Part shown: piece by piece, positions 43,824-52,425 of the stretch
Numbering within the stretch: position 1 is the first letter of the stretch
Layout of the letters: each line of letters starts with the position of its first letter
Assembly (NCBI GenBank): GCA_037139195.1
Contig: JBAXGW010000005.1
Location: forward strand, 1 to 64,000
Origin: JBAXGW01 sp037139195
GTDB lineage: Bacteria > Bacteroidota > Bacteroidia > Bacteroidales > JAHJDW01
Reading direction: 5' to 3'
Length of the DNA stretch: 64,000 nt
Notes under the pieces: generated by a model
Databases searched by the model: none
Told to the model about the DNA's origin: nothing
Seen by the model: only the letters and a program-made list of their open reading frames with translations
Program-made: the position numbers and the translations under genes

Positions 43824-44243
43824 ATGGCAAAAATAAAAGTTTTTAAACGAAATAAACAACTGGGAAAGACATTGTTGATTTTAGCCTTTATTATTGGGCT
43901 AACACTGGTTTTTCATTCTTTTTATATTGATAATATTAAAATAAGGTTAGCTCAGTATTTTGTTTTTTCTTGTCTGCTTTTTTTTGCATTTCTTGAATTC
44001 ACAATTCCTTTTGCAATAATAACGTCAAATCATATCATAATAAGAGAATCCCCTTTTTTATTAAAGAAAATACTTAAGGTTCATATTAGAGAGGTTAATA
44101 GCTTTAAAGGTCGATTTGTTATTGTTTATTGCAAAACATGGAGAAAAAAAATTATTTACCTTAAATCTATTGATATCAATCAAAAAGCAGCTTTTATTAA
44201 AGAATTAACTGAAATTTCAAATAGAAGAAATAATTCAAAGTAA
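43824..44243 (+). CDS. two-TM PH-like membrane protein
   Basis: Protein of 139 aa from the ATG at 43824; the longer frame begins with TTG at 43818. Two hydrophobic segments (about residues 14-33 and 42-63) are followed by a beta-rich tail (IIRESPFLLKKILKVHIREVNSF) that looks like a bacterial PH/YcxB-type domain. No function known. The zinc-ribbon gene starts three bases after its stop. Confidence 0.6.
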   Translation: MAKIKVFKRNKQLGKTLLILAFIIGLTLVFHSFYIDNIKIRLAQYFVFSCLLFFAFLEFTIPFAIITSNHIIIRESPFLLKKILKVHIREVNSFKGRFVIVYCKTWRKKIIYLKSIDINQKAAFIKELTEISNRRNNSK

Positions 44244-44246
44244 GTT

Positions 44247-44459
44247 ATGAAAAAGTTTAAATGCAATAATTGTGATATGATTTTCGATTCTGAAGGCGAA
44301 AAACAAGAGTATAATAATGCTATTTATGGTCCATGTGCTCGTTATGTAGCAAAATGCCCTGAATGTAATAATGAAGTGGGTGAGTATATAGAACCTAAAC
44401 TCGGAAAAACCAATTCCACTGCTTCTAATCCATGTAATGGTTGTTGTGCTTGTCACTAA
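44247..44459 (+). CDS. small zinc-ribbon protein
   Basis: Protein of 70 aa with CNNC near the start (residues 4-7), CPEC in the middle and a cysteine-rich end, CNGCCACH. The first two pairs look like a zinc ribbon; the tail resembles metal-binding or FmdB-like endings. Function unknown. Its overlap-close spacing with the preceding membrane protein gene and its place just before hydF are worth noting, but a link with hydrogenase assembly is not shown. Confidence 0.6.
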   Translation: MKKFKCNNCDMIFDSEGEKQEYNNAIYGPCARYVAKCPECNNEVGEYIEPKLGKTNSTASNPCNGCCACH

Positions 44460-44546
44460 AAAAAATAAAAAGGACTTTAAATGCTTAAATAAAAAAATAT
44501 TTTTTGAAATTGATTCATCATCCTTTCTATTTGATGATATTTTACA

Positions 44547-44554
44547 TATATTTG
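44547..44554 (+). promoter_or_regulatory. -7 box before hydF
   Basis: TATATTTG fits TAnnTTTG and lies 51 bases before the hydF ATG. Confidence 0.5.
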
Positions 44555-44605
44555 TTAATTAAATAACAATAGTATTTAAGTCTTTAATGTCTTAATTTGT
44601 AAAAC

Positions 44606-45838
44606 ATGAATTCTAAAGGAAAAGAATCAAAACCTCATATTGGTATTTATGGTAGAAGAAATAATGGCAAAAGTTCGCTCATAAATAATATTACTGGTCA
44701 GGAAATAGCAATTGTTTCTGATTATGCTGGCACAACTACTGATCCAGTAAAAAAATCGATAGAAATTCATGGTATTGGCCCTGTGGTTTTAATTGATACT
44801 GCTGGCATTGATGATATTGGTGAATTAGGAGAGAAAAGAATTCAAAAAACCTTTCAAACCATTGCTCAAATTGATTTAGCATTACTAATTTTAGCTGAAA
44901 ACAAATTCGATTCTTTTGAACAATCACTGATAGACCAATTTAATAATTTTAATATTCCTTTTGTTGTAATCTATAATAAGATTGACGTTAGTTCGCTTTC
45001 TACTGAGTTCTTAAAGCAACTTTCTGATAATGGAATTAATAATATTATTAGTTTCTCAAATATTAATCCTGTGAATATTCAGGAACTTATAGATGTAATT
45101 AAAAGTAATATTCCAGAATCAGCATACAAGGCAGATACTTTGGTTGGCGATTTGATTTCTTATGGTGATACTGTTTTGTTAATTACTCCAATTGACATTG
45201 AAGCTCCAGAAGGACGATTGATACTGCCACAAGTACAAGTAATACGTGATGTGTTGGATAACGACGGAGTGGTAGTTGTAGTTAAGGAACGTGAAGTGGA
45301 TGAATACATTGCCAAAATGAATCCAAAGCCTGTTTTAGTTGTAACAGATAGTCAGATTTTTCTTAAAGCAGATGCATCTATACCTAAAGATATTCCATTA
45401 ACAGGTTTTAGTGTTGTTTTAGCCCGCTATAAAGGCGATTTTGATAATTATTTAAAGGGAACTCCCAAAATTGCAGATCTGAAAGATGGTGATAGAGTTC
45501 TAATTTTAGAATCGTGTACTCATCATGTGTCTTGCGATGATATAGGCAGAGTTAAAATACCTCGTTGGCTTTCGAAGTATACTGGAAAAAAACTTGAATA
45601 TGATATGGTATCGGGATTGAATAAATTGCCACGAGATATTAAGGAGTATGCAATTGTGATTCAATGCGGTGGTTGTGTACTTACAAAAAAGCAAGTAGTT
45701 AGTCGCTTAAAACCAGCAATCGACGCAGGAATTCCGGTAACAAATTATGGAATGGCTATAGCTTATGTACAAGGGATTTATGAGCGTGCAATTCAACCAT
45801 TTACTAAGCAAGAAAATAAAAGTTACGATTACTTGTAA
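44606..45838 (+). CDS. hydF: [FeFe]-hydrogenase maturation GTPase HydF
   Basis: Protein of 410 aa. The N-terminal GTPase domain has GRRNNGKSSL (residues about 14-23), DTAG (about 72-75) and NKID (about 125-128). A dimerisation domain follows. The C-terminal cluster domain carries CTHH (about 302) and QCGGC (about 352), corresponding to the CxH...(H)CxxC ligands of the [4Fe-4S] cluster; the usual His of HCxxC is Gln here. HydF is the scaffold that receives the di-iron subcluster and delivers it to apo-hydrogenase. hydE follows after 105 bases; hydG and a hydrogenase are not in the window. Confidence 0.93.
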   Translation: MNSKGKESKPHIGIYGRRNNGKSSLINNITGQEIAIVSDYAGTTTDPVKKSIEIHGIGPVVLIDTAGIDDIGELGEKRIQKTFQTIAQIDLALLILAENKFDSFEQSLIDQFNNFNIPFVVIYNKIDVSSLSTEFLKQLSDNGINNIISFSNINPVNIQELIDVIKSNIPESAYKADTLVGDLISYGDTVLLITPIDIEAPEGRLILPQVQVIRDVLDNDGVVVVVKEREVDEYIAKMNPKPVLVVTDSQIFLKADASIPKDIPLTGFSVVLARYKGDFDNYLKGTPKIADLKDGDRVLILESCTHHVSCDDIGRVKIPRWLSKYTGKKLEYDMVSGLNKLPRDIKEYAIVIQCGGCVLTKKQVVSRLKPAIDAGIPVTNYGMAIAYVQGIYERAIQPFTKQENKSYDYL

Positions 45839-45943
45839 ATAATGGAATAAAATCTTCGAGGTTTCAAAAACATCGAAAGTCTGAAATAATACAAGAGTAA
45901 GTAACAATGTATTAGCAACTTAAAGAATAAAATAAATATAGCG

Positions 45944-47023
45944 ATGAATATAGATGAAATTTTAAACAAAGAGGAGTTTTCTCGTGCAGATATTATATAT
46001 CTGCTTTCGCTCTCTAATCAAGAGGAAAAAGATAAACTTGCGGCAAAGGCTTACGAAGTAAAAAAACAATACATTGGGAATATTGTATATTTTCGTGGTT
46101 TGATAGAATACTCAAATATATGCGATAAAGATTGTTTGTATTGCGGTATTCGCAAAGAAAATGATAAGGTTGATAGATATGTAGTTTCTGATGAAGAAGT
46201 TCTTGAAGCCGCAAAATTTGCTTACGAAAACAAATATGGTTCTATTGTAATTCAGTCGGGAGAGCTCGAAACCGAGAATTTTATCAATAAAATTGATAAT
46301 CTAATTAAAAAAATAAAAGAACTTTCGAATGGTGAGCTAGGTATTACTTTGTCATGTGGCGAACAAACAGAAGAAGTATATAAACGTTGGTTTGAAAGTG
46401 GAGCACATCGCTATTTGCTTCGCATAGAATCATCAAATAAACGATTGTACGAGATAATACATCCTATTGATCCTCTACATAATTTCGAAAGACGTTTAGA
46501 TTGTTTAAAATCTCTTAGAAGAGTTGGCTTTCAGGTTGGAACAGGAGTGATGATTGGTTTGCCATTTCAATCGGTTGGCGACTTAGCTGATGATTTATTG
46601 TTCTTAAAAGCTATGGATGTGGACATGGTAGGAATGGGACCTTATATCGAACATGAAGATACTCCATTGTATCAATTCAAAGATAAATTGATGCCTAAAA
46701 CTGAGCGTTTGAATTTGGCATTAAGAATGATTGCCGTGTTGCGTATTATGATGAAAGATATAAATATTGCTTCGGCTACAGCATTGCAGGCAATTGATGG
46801 AGTAGGACGCGAAAAAGGGATAAAACTAGGGGCAAATATTATTATGCCTAATTTAACGCCTACAAAATATCGCGAAGGCTACCAGTTGTACGAAGATAAA
46901 CCTTGTATGGATGAAGAAGCTGCAGATTGCATGAATTGTTTAGAAGCACGTATTCATTTGGCAGGCGATAAAATTGGATATGGTGAATGGGGTGACTCTA
47001 AGCATTTTGACGGAAGAAAATAA
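45944..47023 (+). CDS. hydE: [FeFe]-hydrogenase maturase HydE
   Basis: Protein of 359 aa, radical SAM type. The cluster motif CDKDCLYC (CxxxCxxC) is at about residues 59-66, followed by the TIM barrel with GVMIGLPFQSVGDLADD and GMGPYIEHEDTP. The C-terminal CMNCLEARIHLAG contains the extra cysteines of many HydE proteins. HydE acts on a HydG-derived iron complex during assembly of the H-cluster. It lies downstream of hydF and ends at a strong terminator. Confidence 0.93.
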   Translation: MNIDEILNKEEFSRADIIYLLSLSNQEEKDKLAAKAYEVKKQYIGNIVYFRGLIEYSNICDKDCLYCGIRKENDKVDRYVVSDEEVLEAAKFAYENKYGSIVIQSGELETENFINKIDNLIKKIKELSNGELGITLSCGEQTEEVYKRWFESGAHRYLLRIESSNKRLYEIIHPIDPLHNFERRLDCLKSLRRVGFQVGTGVMIGLPFQSVGDLADDLLFLKAMDVDMVGMGPYIEHEDTPLYQFKDKLMPKTERLNLALRMIAVLRIMMKDINIASATALQAIDGVGREKGIKLGANIIMPNLTPTKYREGYQLYEDKPCMDEEAADCMNCLEARIHLAGDKIGYGEWGDSKHFDGRK

Positions 47024-47041
47024 TAATCAATTATTTTATTT

Positions 47042-47078
47042 AGCCTAATAAGTCTGCCGATTTATTAGGCTTTTTTTT
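47042..47078 (+). terminator. terminator after hydE
   Basis: AGCCTAATAA (47042-47051) and TTATTAGGCT (47062-47071) pair around a ten-base loop, followed by T residues. The rest of the gap to 47326 has no gene. Confidence 0.85.
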
Positions 47079-47262
47079 GATATGTTTTTATTGACAAAAA
47101 TTACAATATTTTATTTATTAGTTAAAATTATTAGGTAATAATAAAATTATTAATTATGTTTACAAAGTTTAATTCTACTATTAGTGTTGTTCTTGGATAA
47201 ACATACAATAATTAATAGATTAGTTTTTGTGGAGCGAGGATAATTGAGTTTAGTAGTAACAT

Positions 47263-47292
47263 TAGGTTTTTTTTATTTGTAAAAAAAACCTA
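47263..47292 (+). repeat. 12-bp A/T hairpin in leader of T9SS cargo gene
   Basis: TAGGTTTTTTTT (47263-47274) and AAAAAAAACCTA (47281-47292) are exact reverse complements around a six-base loop, 34 bases ahead of the next ATG. It could be a transcript leader hairpin; no other signal is seen. Confidence 0.45.
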
Positions 47293-47326
47293 TATTAGAA
47301 ACTAATGCAATAAAAAAATCAAAGCC

Positions 47327-48238
47327 ATGAGAAAGTATTTAATCATTTTAACAACGTTAATTATTATTTCTAAAGTCAGTATTGGACAAACCAATGTTTA
47401 TCATCCATTCCCCGATTCGAGTGGAATTTGGAATGAGCACTATGTTTCAACCTCTGGTAATGGGTATTATTCTTACGCTATTTTTGGGGATACTGTAATT
47501 AATTCTTTAAATTATCATAAGCTTTATCGTCATAATTTAAACCTGTCATTTTCTGATACGGTAATGATTCAAAATAATTCGGAATTTATAGGAGCAATTA
47601 GAGAAGATAACAGCAAGAAAATATTTTATTATAATAAATACATGAATTCGTGTTGCGCAATAGCCGATTCTGTATACTTGTTATATGATTTTTCTATGTT
47701 AGCTGGCGACACAATTCATGGTTTTAATTATCCAGATTTGGTTCTTGACAGCATTGATTCTGTTTTAGTAAACAATCAATATAGAAAGCGGTTTAACCTA
47801 AGAGGAGATACGTGGATTGAAGGAATTGGTAGCACTAGAGATTTGCTATCAACTATTTTAGCTATGCCCACGTGCTATTGTGTAAATGAAATAGTTTGTT
47901 ACAAATATGGTGATACTACGTGTTATTTAAACACTAAATTCCACGATTGTTTTCCATTCTTAGGTGTTAATAGCGATAACTTATTTAGTCAGAAAATCAT
48001 TTCTATTTCACCAAATCCAGTTGCTTCACAAGCGTTGTTGCAGTCAGATATAATGTTAAAAGAAGCAACACTGGTGTTTTATAATTCATTAGGGCAAGCG
48101 GTTAAACAAATTGAAAATATTTCAGCTCAGTCAATTGTTTTTTCTCGCGACAATTTAACTAATGGACTATATTTTATTCGCATAACTCAAGATAATAAGT
48201 TGTTTACTACTGAAAAAATAGTAATTACAGATAATTAA
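47327..48238 (+). CDS. T9SS-exported protein with type A sorting domain
   Basis: Protein of 303 aa with a signal peptide (ISKVSIGQ). The N-terminal two thirds show repeated short beta elements and several cysteines (SCCAIAD, MPTCYCVNEIVCYKYGDTTC) that could form disulfides. The last 75 residues, from ISPNPVASQ through NLTNGLYFIRI, are a type A C-terminal sorting domain for the type IX secretion system. Cargo function unknown. A second sorting-domain protein follows on the same strand. Confidence 0.8.
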   Translation: MRKYLIILTTLIIISKVSIGQTNVYHPFPDSSGIWNEHYVSTSGNGYYSYAIFGDTVINSLNYHKLYRHNLNLSFSDTVMIQNNSEFIGAIREDNSKKIFYYNKYMNSCCAIADSVYLLYDFSMLAGDTIHGFNYPDLVLDSIDSVLVNNQYRKRFNLRGDTWIEGIGSTRDLLSTILAMPTCYCVNEIVCYKYGDTTCYLNTKFHDCFPFLGVNSDNLFSQKIISISPNPVASQALLQSDIMLKEATLVFYNSLGQAVKQIENISAQSIVFSRDNLTNGLYFIRITQDNKLFTTEKIVITDN

Positions 48239-48532
48239 TGGGTTAAAAATAACTAGTCAATAGATATATTATGAAATCAAAACAATGAAAAAACAAATGT
48301 CTTTTTTTAGAATGCTCAAATTTTAAACATTAAACATTGCTAGCTACAGATTTCACAATAAATATTAAATACAATTAGTAAATCTTTATTCAACAATAAT
48401 TATTAATTTAGTGTTTTTGTTGTCATTAAAACACTGCAATATTGAGCTAATTGCAGTTAAAGAGTGAAGGCCTGAAAATAAGCCGTTTAGAAATGATATA
48501 AAACTAAAAATAATACTAAATATTAAAAAAAC

Positions 48533-49510
48533 ATGAAAAAATCTTTACTTATTTTATTTGCGTTTGCATTGGTGTCTTCAATTAAAGTAAATGCCCAAAT
48601 TATTAATCCTGGTTTCGAAACTTGGTCAGTAGATATGCTCGTGCCAACAGCTATGAATCCTAATGGTGGTAATAATACTTTTGGTTGGTGGGATTATAAT
48701 TTCTTCAATAGTTCTTTTGTAGGAAGTAGTCCTATTTCTGTTGTTAGATGCTCTGATACAGTACGCACAGGAAGCTATTCAGTGAGATTGGAATCAAAAG
48801 TATATACTCCAACATCTTGGAATATGTATAAGAATTGGGGAATTCCTTTTATTGGTCATGTTTATAATGATACTTTAGGTATCTTATTTAATGGAAATGT
48901 AAATGTTACTAATCAGTCATACAAGCCGGGTATTCCTTGTAATCAGAGCTTAGCTCAATTTAAATTTTACTACCAATATCGTCCAAAAGGAAATGATACA
49001 GCTGAGTGTAGAGTGGAATTAATGAGTGCTGGAACATCTGTTGCAGGTGGTGTTTTTAAAACAAGTGTAGCTACAGGTAATTCGGGCTGGCAACAAGCAA
49101 CTATTAATTTTAGTTACATTAGTGGTTTAACACCCGATACTTTGTTTGTATTGTTTAGTGCTACTTCTCTTGATCATGCTCCGAAAGCTGGTAGTGTATT
49201 ATGGATTGATGATGTTAGTGCTTCGCTTGTAACCGACGCTAGTGATATTTCACCTGAAAACAATATTTTGCTATTTCCAAATCCCTCAAATGGTTCTTTT
49301 ACTGTTAAATTTGAAAATTTCAATTCAGCAATTCAATCTCAAGCGAGAACGATAGAAATAATTAATATGCTTGGTGAAATTATTTATTCAGCCAAAAACA
49401 ATGGTAAACCAACTTGTGATATTGATATTTCTAATTCTCCAAGGGGAATGTATTTTGTGAAAATCTATGATGGCGTAAAATATTACACCAAAAAAATTGA
49501 GAAGCAGTAA
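48533..49510 (+). CDS. T9SS-exported protein, PCMD-like
   Basis: Protein of 325 aa with a signal peptide (SSIKVNAQ). The cargo part begins NPGFETWSV and contains LRTGSYSVRLES-like and WIDDVSASL motifs, a jelly-roll arrangement seen in Bacteroidota carbohydrate-binding or PCMD-type domains. The C-terminal FPNPSNGSFTVKF to SPRGMYFVKIYDG is a type A sorting domain. Probably surface-attached or secreted; ligand unknown. The 294-base gap before it has no gene. Confidence 0.8.
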   Translation: MKKSLLILFAFALVSSIKVNAQIINPGFETWSVDMLVPTAMNPNGGNNTFGWWDYNFFNSSFVGSSPISVVRCSDTVRTGSYSVRLESKVYTPTSWNMYKNWGIPFIGHVYNDTLGILFNGNVNVTNQSYKPGIPCNQSLAQFKFYYQYRPKGNDTAECRVELMSAGTSVAGGVFKTSVATGNSGWQQATINFSYISGLTPDTLFVLFSATSLDHAPKAGSVLWIDDVSASLVTDASDISPENNILLFPNPSNGSFTVKFENFNSAIQSQARTIEIINMLGEIIYSAKNNGKPTCDIDISNSPRGMYFVKIYDGVKYYTKKIEKQ

Positions 49511-49568
49511 GTGGTTGGTTTGAAGATATTTGGAGGCGATTATTGATGATATGTTTGAAATCGCATCA

Positions 49569-50153
49569 CTATTTTATTTCATTCACTAACTTAAAATCAT
49601 TGGGTATCTCAAATTCAGATTTGTTTAAAAGAGGTAATTCGATAAATTCTTTAGTTTCTAGCTTTACAGGGAAATTCATGATTTTAGAATCCATTTTTAA
49701 TACAATATTTTTGTAAATCCAATAAGTTCCGCTGGTTTTCTTCTCAATAGAGTTGATAGAAACTTTTTTACAATCTCTTTGCAGATATATTTCTTCGCCA
49801 ATATCTTTATAGTTGTATGATAATTTTTCGGTTTCCGAAAATTTTGTAACATCAATATAACCCTTTTGTTCAGGAGATGTGGATATGGCGTATGTTTTTT
49901 TTTGTCGGTCGAGTTGGTAATATTTGCCATTGTTGGCAATAAATTCAGTGCTTTTGATAATGGTATTAATCTTTGAAGTGATTTTTATTTTTTGTTTATT
50001 ACCAAACTCATCAAATAAGGTATTTATTTCAATCCCTGTTCCCATCATATTTACAGCCTGTTTTAAATTGCCCGATTTCATTTGAAATTTGTTGTCGGTA
50101 GTTGAAAATGAGAACAGTGTTAATACTATCAATATTATTAAAAACTTTTTCAT
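49569..50153 (-). CDS. exported hypothetical protein
   Basis: Protein of 194 aa with a signal peptide (LIILIVLTLFSFSTT). The mature part is beta-rich with repeated lysine/threonine strands (KIKITSKINTIIKSTEF) and GTYWIYKNIVLKMDSK near the end, which resembles exported beta-sheet proteins of the DUF4412/LolA-like kind. Not firmly assignable. Divergent from the rhomboid gene. Confidence 0.55.
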   Translation of the reverse strand: MKKFLIILIVLTLFSFSTTDNKFQMKSGNLKQAVNMMGTGIEINTLFDEFGNKQKIKITSKINTIIKSTEFIANNGKYYQLDRQKKTYAISTSPEQKGYIDVTKFSETEKLSYNYKDIGEEIYLQRDCKKVSINSIEKKTSGTYWIYKNIVLKMDSKIMNFPVKLETKEFIELPLLNKSEFEIPNDFKLVNEIK

Positions 50154-50218
50154 TCTTTTTTTTATTTCAAAAATACAGCTTTAGATTGAATATATATTCC
50201 AATTTGATAAATTTTAGC

Positions 50219-50226
50219 TAAGTTTG
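50219..50226 (+). promoter_or_regulatory. -7 box before rhomboid gene
   Basis: TAAGTTTG fits TAnnTTTG, 21 bases before the ATG at 50247. Confidence 0.45.
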
Positions 50227-50246
50227 CTTGTTAAAAAAAATAAAAA

Positions 50247-50858
50247 ATGATAACAATTTTATTAATAATTGCCTCCTGTGTTTGTTCGATTTATATTTTT
50301 CAAAATCCATTTTTAATCGAAAAATATTGTTTTAATCCTTATATTGTCTTAAAAGAGAAACAATGGTATAGAGTGGTGTCGCATGCTTTTGTTCATGCTG
50401 ATTGGGGTCATTTATTAGTAAATATGTTTGTATTATACTCTTTTGGTTCTTTTGTTGAGATGGCATATTCTGAATTGTTTGGCAAATTTGCAAGACTTTT
50501 TTATGTGGTTTTGTATTTTGGTGGGATATTTTTTGCTGTAATTCCATCTTTTGTTTTGCGGAAAAATGATTCTAGCTATAATTCAGTTGGAGCTTCAGGC
50601 ATGGTTTCGTCAATTTTATTTAGCTCTATTGTATTAAATCCTACGTCTCCAATTTCATTTATGTTTATTCCAATAGATATTCCGGCATATTTGTTCGGAA
50701 TATTATATTTGGCATATTCGGCCTATATGGCAAATAAAGCTAATGATAATATTGCTCACGATGCTCACTTTTCGGGTGCTATTTGGGGTGTAGTTTTTAC
50801 TATTGCACTTTATCCTGAAATTGTAAAGTATTATTTTGGCTTGCTTTTGAGTTTTTAA
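50247..50858 (+). CDS. rhomboid family intramembrane serine protease
   Basis: Protein of 203 aa with about six membrane segments. The HxxxN motif lies in HADWGHLLVNMF (about residues 51-62), the catalytic serine in SVGASGMVSS (GxSG, about 115) and the catalytic histidine in AHDAHFSGAIWG (about 172). All active-site residues are present. It cleaves membrane proteins within the bilayer; the substrate is unknown. Single-gene unit. Confidence 0.9.
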   Translation: MITILLIIASCVCSIYIFQNPFLIEKYCFNPYIVLKEKQWYRVVSHAFVHADWGHLLVNMFVLYSFGSFVEMAYSELFGKFARLFYVVLYFGGIFFAVIPSFVLRKNDSSYNSVGASGMVSSILFSSIVLNPTSPISFMFIPIDIPAYLFGILYLAYSAYMANKANDNIAHDAHFSGAIWGVVFTIALYPEIVKYYFGLLLSF

Positions 50859-50997
50859 TTAATAAATAAGTGAAAAGGGTTATTTGATGCATAGTGTAAA
50901 TTTGAATTTAAATCTGGAAGTAAAGCAAAAAATCCCTGCAAATTACTAGAATTCACAGGGATAATGTGTCATTTTTGTTAATTTGTTTACATCTCTA

Positions 50998-52188
50998 TTA
51001 GACAAAGCATTCTCTAACTAATTTTGCTGCATCCTGCAATTGAATTGCTGAACTAACTTTTAAACCAGAGTTTTCAATTATTTCTTTTGCTTCAACGGCA
51101 TTAGTACCTTGTAATCTTACAATAATTGGAACAGATATATTGCCAATATTTTTATAAGCATCTACAATTCCATTTGCAACTCTATCGCAACGCACAATTC
51201 CGCCAAAAATGTTTACTAATATTGCTTTAACTTTTGGATCTTTCAATATAATACGAAAAGCTTCTTCCACTCTTTTTGCATTTGCAGTGCCACCAACGTC
51301 AAGAAAGTTTGCAGGCTCGCCACCCGAAAGCTTGATTATATCCATAGTTGCCATTGCCAAGCCAGCACCGTTTACCATACAGCCAACATTGCCATCGAGC
51401 TTAACATAGTTTAATCCGTATTGTCCTGCTTCCACTTCGGTTGGGTCTTCTTCATTTGTATCGCGCATTTCTAGGATGTCGGGATGACGAAATAAAGCGT
51501 TATTATCAATAGAAACTTTTGCATCAGCTGCAACTATTCGGTTGTCTGATGTATTTACTACTGGGTTTATTTCAACTAAGCTAGCGTCTGAACCAATATA
51601 AGCATTGTAAAGGGTTGTTATAAACGAAAGCATGTTTTTATAAGCCAAGCCTTCTAGTTTCAAATTGAAAGCAATTTTACGAGCCTGAAAAGGAAGTATT
51701 CCAGTTTTAGGGTCTATTTCTTCTGAAAATAATAATTCGGGTGTTTCAGCAGCAACGTGCTCAATATCCATTCCGCCTTGTGGTGAATAAATAATTACGT
51801 TTCTACCTGTTTCTCTGTTTAATAGAATGCTTACATATAATTCTTTAATATCATTTTCGCCCGGATAATAAATATTTTCTTCAATCAAAACTTTTTTAAC
51901 AAGTTTTCCCTCTGCTTTTGTTTGAGGAGTAACAAGGTGCATTCCAATAATTTTGTCGGCTATAGAAAAAACTTCGTCAATTGATTTCGCTAGCACAACA
52001 CCTCCACCTTTTCCTCGTCCACCTGCATGAACTTGAGCTTTTACAACAAATTTTTCGCAACCATTTTCCTTATTCATTTTATTCGCCATTAATACCGCCT
52101 CGTCGGCAGTATTTGCAACTAAACCATAAGGAACTGGAACTTTGTATGTTCTTAAAATGCTTTTCGATTGATATTCATGTAAATTCAT
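50998..52188 (-). CDS. sucC: succinate-CoA ligase (ADP-forming) beta subunit
   Basis: Protein of 396 aa with an ATP-grasp domain from the start (MNLHEYQSKSILRTYKVPVP, then GGRGKGGGVVLAK) and a C-terminal CoA-ligase domain with VNIFGGIVRCDRVANGIV at about residues 325-342. Full length. It interconverts succinyl-CoA and succinate in the TCA cycle or succinate pathway. The alpha-subunit gene sucD is not adjacent within the window, as happens in some Bacteroidota. Confidence 0.95.
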   Translation of the reverse strand: MNLHEYQSKSILRTYKVPVPYGLVANTADEAVLMANKMNKENGCEKFVVKAQVHAGGRGKGGGVVLAKSIDEVFSIADKIIGMHLVTPQTKAEGKLVKKVLIEENIYYPGENDIKELYVSILLNRETGRNVIIYSPQGGMDIEHVAAETPELLFSEEIDPKTGILPFQARKIAFNLKLEGLAYKNMLSFITTLYNAYIGSDASLVEINPVVNTSDNRIVAADAKVSIDNNALFRHPDILEMRDTNEEDPTEVEAGQYGLNYVKLDGNVGCMVNGAGLAMATMDIIKLSGGEPANFLDVGGTANAKRVEEAFRIILKDPKVKAILVNIFGGIVRCDRVANGIVDAYKNIGNISVPIIVRLQGTNAVEAKEIIENSGLKVSSAIQLQDAAKLVRECFV

Positions 52189-52412
52189 AAATTATTATTT
52201 TTATGTTTCTATATTTTCAATGTTTAATTTTATGCTTCAGTTATAATTGGTGTTTTTATAGATTTCAAGTAAATATAAAAATAATATCTCTGTTATATCT
52301 CATTGTTGAACTATTTTTTTGTTTTTTTTACTCATTAAGCGTTTTATATTCATGTTTTGTATGCTATAGAATGTTGTATTTCTAAAAACTTAAAATGTAT
52401 TAAAAATTATTT

Positions 52413-52420
52413 TATATTTG
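52413..52420 (+). promoter_or_regulatory. -7 box very close to a start codon
   Basis: TATATTTG fits TAnnTTTG but ends only five bases before the ATG at 52426 and 14 before the ATG at 52435. Transcription from it would give a leaderless or nearly leaderless mRNA. Confidence 0.4.
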
Positions 52421-52425
52421 CTTAA

